Source: an uncultured Emergencia sp. (GTDB taxonomy: Bacteria; Bacillota; Clostridia; Peptostreptococcales; Anaerovoracaceae). Taken from it: a stretch of 64,000 bases of DNA. Shown here piece after piece: positions 33,727 to 43,423 of this stretch. The stretch spans positions 62,001 through 126,000 of the forward strand of contig CAJFTU010000009.1 of NCBI GenBank assembly GCA_904420065.1, given 5' to 3'. The notes beneath the pieces were generated by a model. The model was not told the DNA's origin. It did no database searches and saw only the letters and a program-made list of their open reading frames with translations. The number at the start of each line of letters is the position of its first letter. Position 1 is the stretch's first letter. The translations under genes and the position numbers were made by a program.

Positions 33727-34315
33727 ATTCTATGGTAGTTTCGCTCATGTGGCCCGGCAGTACGACCGTATTCCCAGGAAGGGTGAACAGCTTCTCGTGT
33801 ATAGATCTTTTAATTTCGTCGAAGCTTCCGCCGTAAAAGTCCGTTCTTCCGATAGACGCCCGGAAGAGTGTATCTCCGCTGAAAACGTAGCCGTCGGTGA
33901 TGATACACATACCGCCTTTAGTATGGCCCGGCGTATGCACAAAAGTAAAAGGAGTACTTCCGATAGTCATATCCTGTCCGTCCTTGACATAGATGTCGGC
34001 GTCGACGGTCACCGGCTTTCTCAGTACCTCTCTCGAGGCGTTGAGCTCCGGATTCTGCAGCAGCTCTTTTTCTCCTTCGTAGGCGATCACTTTCGCCTGC
34101 GGAAACTCCCGCTTAAAATCATCTACTCCGCCGATATGATCGCCGTGGCCATGAGTCAGGATAATGTATTCAACCGAAACGTCTTCCTCTCTCGCCTTCT
34201 GGACGAGCTGTTCACTGAAACCGCCCGGATCAACGATAAAACCTTTTTTTGTCTCATCAAAGGCCAGATACGTATTCACCTGTATCGGACAGGTGACAAA
34301 CCGGTAAACTTTCAT
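33698..34315 (-). CDS. MBL-fold hydrolase (glyoxalase II-like)
   Basis: A 205-residue metallo-beta-lactamase-fold protein of the small glyoxalase-II-like type. It shows the THGHGDHIGG zinc motif, HTPGHTKGG, SGDTLF and the final PGHMSETT. In Firmicutes this gene commonly lies between rel and hemZ. The substrate is not known from sequence; a thioester of the hydroxyacylglutathione type or a bacillithiol-like analogue is possible. Confidence 0.88.
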   Translation of the reverse strand: MKVYRFVTCPIQVNTYLAFDETKKGFIVDPGGFSEQLVQKAREEDVSVEYIILTHGHGDHIGGVDDFKREFPQAKVIAYEGEKELLQNPELNASREVLRKPVTVDADIYVKDGQDMTIGSTPFTFVHTPGHTKGGMCIITDGYVFSGDTLFRASIGRTDFYGGSFDEIKRSIHEKLFTLPGNTVVLPGHMSETTIEYEKEHNPFV

Positions 34316-34417
34316 GTATGTTCTCCTTTTTGCAAAATTTTAAATCAGAGCCTTCACAGGGATCTGCTCTCTGCAGGTATGAGCAGCATTTCTGTCGGCT
34401 CCTCGAAAATTCTCAGG

Positions 34418-36619
<2,202 letters not shown>

Positions 36620-36643
36620 GAATCGTTTTGCTCCTGTGTCCGG

Positions 36644-38908
36644 TTACTTCTTTTTCGAACTCTTTTCGCCTTTTTTCTTCTTATCCTGCTGCGCAGCTAT
36701 ATACTTGGACTTGTTTTCGTTTTTGCTGAATTCATAATACAGCGGGCTGCAGAGGAAGATCGACGAATAAGTTCCTGCTGTCACACCGATCATCAGAGGG
36801 ATGACAAACTCTCTGATGGACGTGGATACCATCAGGAACAGTGGAACCATGCAGATCAGCGTGGTCAGCGAAGTCATGATGGATCTGTCCAGAGTCTGAT
36901 TTATACTGCGGTCGATGAGAACTTCGCTCGGTTCCTTTTTAGACAGTCTCTTGTTCTCTCTGATTCGGTCAAAGATAACGATTGTATCATTTATCGAGTA
37001 GCCGACTACCGTCAGGATACCTGCGATGAAAGGATTATTTATGGTTATATTGAAAATAGCGTAAAATGCCAGTACAACCAAAACATCGTGCAGTATTCCG
37101 CTGATAGCTGCTACGCCGTATTTCCATGATTTAAAGCGGAAAATAATGTAGATCAGCATACCTACCGCTGCGATCAGCACGGATTTCACTGCGTTGGTTT
37201 TCAGCTCATCCCCTACGGTCGGTCCGAATTCTTCCGATGCCAGTACGTCGTCTTCTGTCACGTCAAAGTCCTCTTCGAGGGTCGCAATCAATTCTGCTCT
37301 TCCGTCATTGCCCAGAGCGCTGGTAGTTTTGATAATGATCTGATCCTGATTCTCTCCGCCGAGAACGATGGACAGATCCTTCAGATCATAATCCGCTATG
37401 GATTTCTGAACATCTTCCACATTGACCGTCTTGCCCATATCCACCTGGATCATGGTTCCTCCGGTGAAATCGATGCCGTAGTTAAAGCCTCTGACTGCAC
37501 CGACGATCAGTCCGACGACGATCACCGCTGCGCTGCAGCAGTAGAATATCTTTCTGTGATTGATAAAAGAGAAACTCTTCTTGAGTATTTTTTTCGGCGA
37601 ACCGTCTTCATTAACGCCGAAGTACTTGTTTTTGGCAAACTTTCTGCTATTTGCCAGATTGCCGATGAACAACTGCGTAATAACGACTGCGGTAAATATA
37701 CTTACAATGATACCAATCATCAGTGTCAGGGCAAATCCTTTGACCGTAGTCGAACCGATTTCATACAGAACAATACACGCGATCAAGGTAGTGATCTGCG
37801 CATCTAAAACAGTAGTCAGCGCATGTTTGAATCCCTGATCCACAGCCACGCGTATAGTCTTGCCCTGACTGATTTCTTCTCTGATACGGGAGAAGATGAT
37901 AACATTGGCGTCTACAGCCATACCGATGGACAGGATGATACCGGCGATACCCGGCAGAGTTAATACACTTCCCATTCCCGCCATGATCCAGAGAACAATG
38001 AGAACGTAAAGCATCAGCGCCACACTGGCAATGAGTCCCAACAGCTTGTATACAAAAACCATCAGGGCAAATACCAAAAACAGACCGATTACGCCGGCGA
38101 TCACGCTCTTGTCCAGGGCGTCTACTCCGATAGTTGCCGTCTGTACCGAAGATGATACCTCCTGCAGAGAAATCGGCAGCGCGCCTCCGCGGATCAAAGC
38201 GGCGGTATTGGAAGCCTCTTCCTGAGAATAGCCCCCTCCCTGACTGGTAATTTCACATGTCGTACTGTTGATCGTCTTACTGGCTACCGGCGCGGTAACG
38301 ATCTCATCATCCAGCATGATAACAATAGACCGGGAGTCAACCCCCATTCCGGAGAACTGATCGGCAACTGTTACGCTTCCGCCCGAAGCTTTTTCTGTCG
38401 CGTCGGCAAATTTCTCTGATCCTTCATCGGAAAACTCTAAAACAATTTTATAGCCGCCGTTCTGTGTATCGGTATCAATATTCGCGTCTTTGACATCGTC
38501 GCCTGTAAGCACTTCCGTGCCGTCAGCAAGGAGAAAACGCAGCTGGGCAGTTTGTCCGATTTGATCGATGGCCTCCTGGGCGTCTTCTACCCCCGGCATT
38601 TCTACTCTCAGCCTGTCGTTTCCTTCGAGGGAAACCGTCGCCTCTGAAATGCCCATTGCGTTAACACGGTTATTCAAAACGGCTCTCGTCTGCTCCATTA
38701 CTCTTGCCAGGTCTTCCCCGGAGAGATCGGCTATATCGTTCTCATCCGCTTCAAGTACGACGTACACGCCGCCGTTAATATCCAGACCAAACTTCATTAC
38801 ATCCTTGATGGAACTGACAGAACCGATTCCAAATACGGTTATGTACCAGCCGACCAAAATTACGATGACGACCAGAACAGTTAGGATTTTTCTCAGTTTT
38901 GTACTCAT
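36644..38908 (-). CDS. secDF: Fused protein translocase subunit SecDF
   Basis: Proton-driven RND-type accessory of the Sec translocon, here a single 754-residue fusion of SecD and SecF with about 12 membrane helices. SecD features are the GLDINGGVYVVLEA start and AVDANVIIFSRIREE; SecF features are YGIDFTGGTMIQVD and GYSINDTIVIFDRIREN. A lysine-rich cytoplasmic tail ends the protein. It follows yajC, its partner in the SecDF-YajC complex. Confidence 0.96.
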   Translation of the reverse strand: MSTKLRKILTVLVVIVILVGWYITVFGIGSVSSIKDVMKFGLDINGGVYVVLEADENDIADLSGEDLARVMEQTRAVLNNRVNAMGISEATVSLEGNDRLRVEMPGVEDAQEAIDQIGQTAQLRFLLADGTEVLTGDDVKDANIDTDTQNGGYKIVLEFSDEGSEKFADATEKASGGSVTVADQFSGMGVDSRSIVIMLDDEIVTAPVASKTINSTTCEITSQGGGYSQEEASNTAALIRGGALPISLQEVSSSVQTATIGVDALDKSVIAGVIGLFLVFALMVFVYKLLGLIASVALMLYVLIVLWIMAGMGSVLTLPGIAGIILSIGMAVDANVIIFSRIREEISQGKTIRVAVDQGFKHALTTVLDAQITTLIACIVLYEIGSTTVKGFALTLMIGIIVSIFTAVVITQLFIGNLANSRKFAKNKYFGVNEDGSPKKILKKSFSFINHRKIFYCCSAAVIVVGLIVGAVRGFNYGIDFTGGTMIQVDMGKTVNVEDVQKSIADYDLKDLSIVLGGENQDQIIIKTTSALGNDGRAELIATLEEDFDVTEDDVLASEEFGPTVGDELKTNAVKSVLIAAVGMLIYIIFRFKSWKYGVAAISGILHDVLVVLAFYAIFNITINNPFIAGILTVVGYSINDTIVIFDRIRENKRLSKKEPSEVLIDRSINQTLDRSIMTSLTTLICMVPLFLMVSTSIREFVIPLMIGVTAGTYSSIFLCSPLYYEFSKNENKSKYIAAQQDKKKKGEKSSKKK

Positions 38909-39070
38909 GTTGATCTACTCACCTTCTTAAATAGTTACAAATTGCCCATAATACCGGCATTTTATTTTACTCTTTATTCTACTACGTTTTCAAGGGCACA
39001 GCAAGGAAAAAGTAACGCTTTTTCAAATCCCACCCTGTATTTTACACGCAGGCGGTCTGCCGTACACATA

Positions 39071-39097
39071 AAAGCGCCCCCTATAGACATAGGGGGC
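39071..39097 (-). terminator. Terminator-like hairpin between yajC and secDF
   Basis: Nine-base GC-rich arms (GCCCCCTAT and its complement) followed on the minus strand by GCTTTTATG, 19 bases past yajC. The T-run is short, so it may act as an attenuator that lowers secDF expression relative to yajC. From here to secDF (about 160 bases) I see no strong promoter. Confidence 0.7.
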
Positions 39098-39115
39098 ATT
39101 TATTATCTGATTTCG

Positions 39116-39496
39116 TTATTTCTCGTCTTCAGGAATCTCTTCTTCATCTTCCGCAGATGCTTTCCTCAGTCTCTTCGGCATAACCTTTTTTCTCTCAGGT
39201 TCTTCCTCAACTGCAGCGCTTGCAGATTTACCTGAGCTGACTACAGATGAAACAGACCATCTCATCATTTCGAACTTTACTTTATCTGCGCCAACCTGAA
39301 TTACGATGGATTCGTCCTTCGTCTTTACAATTTTTCCGCAAATTCCTCCGATAGTAATGATTTCGTCTCCTACCTGAAGGTTATTTCTCATATTCTGAAT
39401 CGTTTTTTCCTTCTTTTTCTGCGGTCTGATCAGCAAGAAATACATGATTGCAATAAATGCAACTAAGACAATCAGCTGTACGCCAAAACTATTCAT
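39116..39496 (-). CDS. yajC: Preprotein translocase subunit YajC
   Basis: A small Sec accessory protein with one N-terminal membrane helix (about 5-22, QLIVLVAFIAIMYFLLIRPQ), the RPQKKKEK motif, and the conserved LQVGDEIITIGGICGKIV beta domain. At 126 residues it is slightly long because of a charged C-terminal tail of about 40 residues. It begins 37 bases downstream of a tRNA-Leu gene and may share that promoter. Confidence 0.94.
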   Translation of the reverse strand: MNSFGVQLIVLVAFIAIMYFLLIRPQKKKEKTIQNMRNNLQVGDEIITIGGICGKIVKTKDESIVIQVGADKVKFEMMRWSVSSVVSSGKSASAAVEEEPERKKVMPKRLRKASAEDEEEIPEDEK

Positions 39497-39533
39497 TTTC
39501 TCCTCCTAAACCATATAAGCTGAACAAGTCAAT

Positions 39534-39620
39534 TGGTGCCGGCGATGGGGGTCGAACCCATACGGTGTTGCCACCACGGGATTTTGAATCCCGCACGTCT
39601 GCCAATTCCATCACGCCGGC
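39534..39620 (-). tRNA. tRNA-Leu, anticodon CAA
   Basis: An 87-base class II tRNA with encoded CCA. The acceptor stem is GCCGGCG/CGCCGGC, the anticodon arm CGGGA-TTCAAAA-TCCCG places CAA at the anticodon, the long variable arm is GTGGTGGCAACACC-like, and the T arm contains GGGTTCGACCCCC. Confidence 0.96.
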
Positions 39621-39637
39621 GCAATCACAATACTGGT

Positions 39638-39666
39638 ATTTTAGCATAGAGAAATTTAATCGTCAA
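39638..39666 (-). promoter_or_regulatory. Promoter of tRNA-Leu(CAA) and probably yajC
   Basis: Minus strand TTGACG (39661-39666), a 17-base spacer ending in TGC (extended -10), then TAAAAT (39638-39643), 18 bases before the tRNA. Confidence 0.8.
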
Positions 39667-39839
39667 TAGGTTTCTCGCCTTTTTCTGTCAGCTTCTGTCA
39701 GCCGTCCAAGTCCTTTTATTCCATAATGCGCAAGGAAAACAAACAGACCCATGATAGCCGCATATTCTGTAAAAAAGAAGATAAAAGGCCGTTCAAAGTC
39801 AAAATATACAAACGGAATGGTCAGGAACATATAGGATAA

Positions 39840-40508
39840 AATCTGATTTTTGATCAGCGCATAGAGTCCGTATACTGCCGTCGCCCCGCCGGCAGCGCGC
39901 AGGAAAAAGCGCAGGCCTACGACCGAAAAAATCGAACAATTTCTTTTGGCATCTGTTCGCCGGCGCCCAGTTGGTTGGTTTCTCCTCTTCTTGGAAGTCT
40001 GTATCCAAACAAAATGCTCCAAACGGAAACCACGGAAGAAGCGCTGCTTTTGTCCGGTCTTGAAAACGGAACCTACCAGTTGATTGCTCTTTCCCACAAA
40101 CCGGAAGGCGAACAATACTATACAAAAGTATGCGGCAGAGAATCTCTGATGTTCGCTTTGCCAAAAGGCCATCGCTTTGTCAGGCGAAAAAGCCTTTCCT
40201 TTGCAGAAATGAACGGGGAAAATATGATCCTGATGAATGACATCGGATTCTGGAACTTCGTGCGCACGGAAAAAATGCCGGATTCCCGCTTTTTGACCCA
40301 GAGCGACAGGTTCAGTTTTAGCGAATTGGTGCGTTCCTCTACGCTGCCATCTTTCACCACAGACCTGGCGAAAAAGTATCTTGAAACTGAAGCGGAGAGC
40401 AATCGTATTGAAGTCCCTGTCTCCGATCCGGAAGCCTCCGCGACCTACTATCTCGTTTGTTTGAAAACGTTAAAAAAAGATTTCCACGCTTTATTTTCAA
40501 TTCTGTAA
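39840..40508 (+). pseudogene. LysR-family regulator remnant lacking its DNA-binding domain
   Basis: A plus-strand open frame carries a LysR substrate-binding domain: RTISFGICSPAP, SPLLGSLYPNKM, CGRESLMFALPKGHRF and MILMNDIGFWNFVR, ending at a stop at 40508. Its N-terminus is gone. The frame upstream (FDQRIESVY, then SAQEKAQAYDRKN) looks like the end of a LysR helix-turn-helix and linker, but an in-frame stop at 39837-39839 interrupts it and no start or HTH is found. Gene direction is opposite to the surrounding block. It appears to be a broken, acquired regulator. Confidence 0.75.
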
Positions 40509-40540
40509 CTTAGAAAAGTTTTCATTCACAGGGAGAGTAT

Positions 40541-40731
40541 ATGATTACAACAGACCGACGCCATAAAAAATGGTGAAAAAGAATTGGCAAATTGGATGAA
40601 TCAGCTTTTTTCTAAATTAGAAATAATGCCAGGAGATATAAAAGCTACAGTTAAAAATAGTAGAAGAACTAACAAGAGACCTCTCTGAAACAGGCATAAA
40701 TGAATTGCTGACTATTGATCATTCAGAGTAG
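40541..40731 (+). pseudogene. Frameshifted small gene of unknown family
   Basis: After GGGAG and a spacer, an ATG at 40541 starts MITTD, then a shifted frame continues AIKNGEKELANWMNQLFSK, LEIMPGDIKATVKN, and after a second shift VEELTRDLSETGINELLT, IDHSE and stop. About 60 residues are recovered, A-rich in codon use unlike the neighbours. I do not recognise the family. A plus-strand terminator follows about 100 bases downstream. Confidence 0.5.
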
Positions 40732-40759
40732 TTGTACATATGCCCCAGAAAGAGTTAAG

Positions 40760-40819
40760 GGCAAGGATCCCCGTACTTTTACCTCTCTCGCATTCTTGAG
40801 TACAGAGGGGATCCTTGCC
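40760..40819. repeat. Inverted repeat with 13-base perfect arms
   Basis: GGCAAGGATCCCC and its complement flank a 34-base centre in which GTACT/AGTAC can also pair, giving a long imperfect hairpin. There is no T-run directly after it. It could be the end structure of a lost mobile element or an RNA hairpin. Confidence 0.7.
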
Positions 40820-40830
40820 TTCAACGTCAG

Positions 40831-40853
40831 GCTGTGCCAAAACACAGCGTTTT
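40831..40853 (+). terminator. Plus-strand intrinsic terminator
   Basis: GCTGTG and CACAGC arms with a six-base loop, followed by GTTTTTC. It closes the plus-strand relic unit (LysR remnant and small pseudogene). Confidence 0.6.
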
Positions 40854-40895
40854 TCATTTATTCAAAAAATGAGCAGTCCGACTTGATTGCTCACT

Positions 40896-40949
40896 CTATA
40901 AAATGCACTTAAACCCGCAACAAAATTTTTGTTGCGGGTTTAAGTGCAT
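40896..40949 (-). terminator. 47-base near-perfect palindrome acting as tRNA-Leu terminator
   Basis: Arms of 23 bases at 40903-40925 and 40927-40949 are perfect complements around a single central base. The minus strand continues TTTTATAG, so transcripts leaving the tRNA-Leu(GAG) gene seven bases upstream would terminate here. Such length is far more than termination needs. Confidence 0.75.
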
Positions 40950-40955
40950 ATATTC

Positions 40956-41039
40956 TGGTGCGGCTGACTGGACTTGAACCAGCACGGTGTTACCCACACG
41001 GCCCTCAACCGTGCGCGTCTGCCATTCCGCCACAACCGC
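40956..41039 (-). tRNA. tRNA-Leu, anticodon GAG
   Basis: An 84-base class II tRNA with encoded CCA. The acceptor stem is GCGGTTG/CAGCCGC, the anticodon arm CACGG-TTGAGGG-CCGTG gives GAG, the long variable arm is GTGTGGGTAACACC-like, and the T arm contains TGGTTCAAGTCCA. Confidence 0.96.
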
Positions 41040-41067
41040 ACATCACTCATAAATAGCTTACCTTATT

Positions 41068-41096
41068 ATTTTAATCGAAAACTCGCTTCTTGTCAA
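41068..41096 (-). promoter_or_regulatory. Promoter of tRNA-Leu(GAG)
   Basis: Minus strand consensus TTGACA (41091-41096), 17-base spacer, TAAAAT (41068-41073), 28 bases before the tRNA. Confidence 0.85.
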
Positions 41097-41116
41097 TCAT
41101 AAGTTTTGAAACTACA

Positions 41117-41150
41117 GAAAAAAATTGCCGGTTTCTGAAAGAAACCGACA
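41117..41150 (-). terminator. Intrinsic terminator after the solute-binding protein gene
   Basis: Ten-base arms (41126-41135 and 41141-41150, one G-U pair) with a five-base loop, followed on the minus strand by ATTTTTTTC. It lies 13 bases past the stop codon. Confidence 0.85.
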
Positions 41151-41162
41151 AAGCTCACTGTA

Positions 41163-42830
41163 TCAATTGGTTTCGGACGTATCTTCTTCGTCGCCACTGT
41201 CCTCCTGAACCACAGTCTTTTCCCAGGTCCACGAGCTGCAGCCTCTGTAAATATCGAAGAAAGTCGGACTTTCTTCACTGTTAAAGTGCTCTACAGTAAC
41301 AAACGTGTAGACTTTGTAGCATAAGCAGTAATACGGCAGATCCTCCTGCAGCTCCTTCTTCAGCTGCTGATAGACTTTCTTCTGCCCCTCTGCCGTCAGA
41401 CAGGTCTCCAGCTGCTCTACAGAGTCCAAAATCTGTTGATTGCGGTAATTGATACTGTTATTTTTAGAAAACAAAGCGGATAAGTCGTATTTTTTATCAA
41501 ACTTGTATCCGCCAATGTAGAGATCGAAATCACCGCTGCGAATACGGCTTCTGTAGGTGCTCCAGGAAACGCTTTCGACTTCAGCGTCAATTCCGATTTC
41601 CTGAAGTTCTTCCGCTATGCTGTAAGCCGCATCTGCCCGGTTTTCCCTGTTGCTGTTGACCAGGATAGACAGTTGAACTTTTTTCCCTTTCTTATCCTCT
41701 AAAATGCCGTCTTCATCCGTATCCACATATCCGCATTCCGACAGAAGCTCAGCTGCTTCGCTCTGATTCTGAGGATAAGCGTCTCCTTCGTTTTTCGTGC
41801 CTAAAAAACCCGGAAAGTAGATCGAATCAGCAGAAATCGCCGCTCCGCCGTAATCGTCGGTAATCAGCGATTCCGTGTCGATAGCTTTGGCTATGGCTTT
41901 TCTGACGCGAGCATCAGAAAGGAAATCGCATTCAAAATTGAAACCGATAAACTCCAGCTCGCTGGAATTTATCTTCTGTGCATTCAGCTTCTTGTCTTCA
42001 GCCTCCACATCGGCATCCTGAGATGTGCTCATATACGCCGTAATCGCATCGGTGGTCATCAGACCCAACGTTTTGGATTTATCCGGAATAACCTTGAACT
42101 GAATCTTGTTCTCCGCAGCGTTTCCGTGATAGTACTTGTTGGGACTCAGACTCAGAGATTTTCCCCTGTCATAACTGCTGCACCGGTACTGTCCGCTGCC
42201 CATGGAGCGCTCCTGTGACGTCGAATAGTCCGATGACGACACGATAGGAAAAACCAGATTGTCCAAAGCCGCGTCGCCGGGATTCTCAAATTGGATAGTA
42301 AGGCTGTAATTCCCCGATGTATCCACCGATTCGATCTTCGAGGCGTATTCGTAATACGGACTCTCCTCTCCGATCTGCAAAATCTGTCTGACGGTAAACT
42401 GCACGTCTTCCGCCGTCAAACTGGAACCGTCACTGAATTTTACATTTTCCTTCAGTTTTAATGACACACTTCCGCTTTGCGTATCAACAGTATAGGAGGA
42501 AACCGCGTCATTCTGAATATTCAGCGATTCATCCAAACGGAACAGACTGCTGAATATCAGCTGAGAGATGTAGTAAGTATCCTCGTCCTGAGAGATCAGC
42601 GGGTTCAATGTGCTCACCTCATCCATAGCCAAATATATGGCATTCATCGATACATAGGATACATTTTCGCCATCCTGATCCTGCTCTTTCGGTCCGGCAT
42701 CTCCCTTGACGATGGCGATAGTCGATATTATGCTGGCGCAGATAACGACTGCAATAATAATCGCGATGATATGTCTGTGAAGAAAATCAAATAACTTATA
42801 AGCTCTATTCCCTTTATTTTGGTTCAGCAT
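41163..42830 (-). CDS. ABC transporter solute-binding protein, family 5 (peptide/nickel type)
   Basis: A 555-residue extracellular binding protein of the OppA/DppA fold. The N-terminus has a basic stretch and one membrane helix (about 16-38, HIIAIIIAVVICASIIS) with no lipobox cysteine, so it is probably membrane-anchored by that helix rather than a lipoprotein. Family segments include MDEVSTLNPLISQDED, VKFSDGSSLTAEDVQF and RKAIAKAIDTESLI. No permease or ATPase genes adjoin it. Its start overlaps the coaE stop by 17 bases, so it is co-transcribed with polA-coaE. Ligand unknown; a peptide is the default guess. Confidence 0.88.
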   Translation of the reverse strand: MLNQNKGNRAYKLFDFLHRHIIAIIIAVVICASIISTIAIVKGDAGPKEQDQDGENVSYVSMNAIYLAMDEVSTLNPLISQDEDTYYISQLIFSSLFRLDESLNIQNDAVSSYTVDTQSGSVSLKLKENVKFSDGSSLTAEDVQFTVRQILQIGEESPYYEYASKIESVDTSGNYSLTIQFENPGDAALDNLVFPIVSSSDYSTSQERSMGSGQYRCSSYDRGKSLSLSPNKYYHGNAAENKIQFKVIPDKSKTLGLMTTDAITAYMSTSQDADVEAEDKKLNAQKINSSELEFIGFNFECDFLSDARVRKAIAKAIDTESLITDDYGGAAISADSIYFPGFLGTKNEGDAYPQNQSEAAELLSECGYVDTDEDGILEDKKGKKVQLSILVNSNRENRADAAYSIAEELQEIGIDAEVESVSWSTYRSRIRSGDFDLYIGGYKFDKKYDLSALFSKNNSINYRNQQILDSVEQLETCLTAEGQKKVYQQLKKELQEDLPYYCLCYKVYTFVTVEHFNSEESPTFFDIYRGCSSWTWEKTVVQEDSGDEEDTSETN

Positions 42831-43416
42831 ATTTCACCAACAATTGCTCCACCTGCCGGCGAAGCTCTTCCTTTCCTTTTGAATTATCGATGATTTCTTC
42901 TGTGCGTCTCTCTTTTTCCCGATCGTCCATCTGACTGCTCATCCGGGCCAGAACCTGCTGACGGGTTGCGCCGTCCCTTTCCATAACCCGGGCAATCCGC
43001 GTTTCCTTCTCTGCGGTTACCAGCCAGACAAGATCGGTCATCTTATCGGCTCCTGTCTCAAAGAGAAGAGGAGCGTCGATAAAAATTATATCATAACTGC
43101 TTTCTCTTCGCAAATTCTGAAGCGTCTGATCGATGAGGGAAAGCACTCTCTTCGTTGTGAGGTCTTCCAGCTTTCTCCTCTGTTTTTCGTCGGAAAACGC
43201 TATAGCAGCCAGTTTTTTTCTATCCAAACTGCCGTCGTCAAAGAGGATGTCCTCCCCAAACGCTTTCGCAAGCTGCTGCAGCGTATCGCTGCCCTTTTCC
43301 GTGATCTGATGAGAGATCGCGTCGGCGTCGATGATGCAGCAGCCCTTTTCCCGCAGTATGTTGGAAACGGTGGACTTTCCCGCGCCGATTCCCCCCGTAA
43401 GTCCGATTACTTTCAT
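42814..43416 (-). CDS. coaE: Dephospho-CoA kinase
   Basis: Last step of coenzyme A synthesis, phosphorylating the 3'-hydroxyl of dephospho-CoA. It has 200 residues with P-loop GLTGGIGAGKST at the start, DADAISHQI, and IDAPLLFETGADKMTD. It is 7 bases downstream of polA, a pairing common in Firmicutes. Confidence 0.96.
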   Translation of the reverse strand: MKVIGLTGGIGAGKSTVSNILREKGCCIIDADAISHQITEKGSDTLQQLAKAFGEDILFDDGSLDRKKLAAIAFSDEKQRRKLEDLTTKRVLSLIDQTLQNLRRESSYDIIFIDAPLLFETGADKMTDLVWLVTAEKETRIARVMERDGATRQQVLARMSSQMDDREKERRTEEIIDNSKGKEELRRQVEQLLVKYAEPK

Positions 43417-43423
43417 CTTCCAC

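Noticed and set aside
39663-40172. Minus-strand 169-residue open frame with a hydrophobic C-terminal half
   Set aside because: Its first half is antisense to the clear LysR remnant. The second half (about 39663-39835) looks membrane-like, but the -35 box of the tRNA promoter overlaps its stop and I recognise no family. At most it is another gene scrap.
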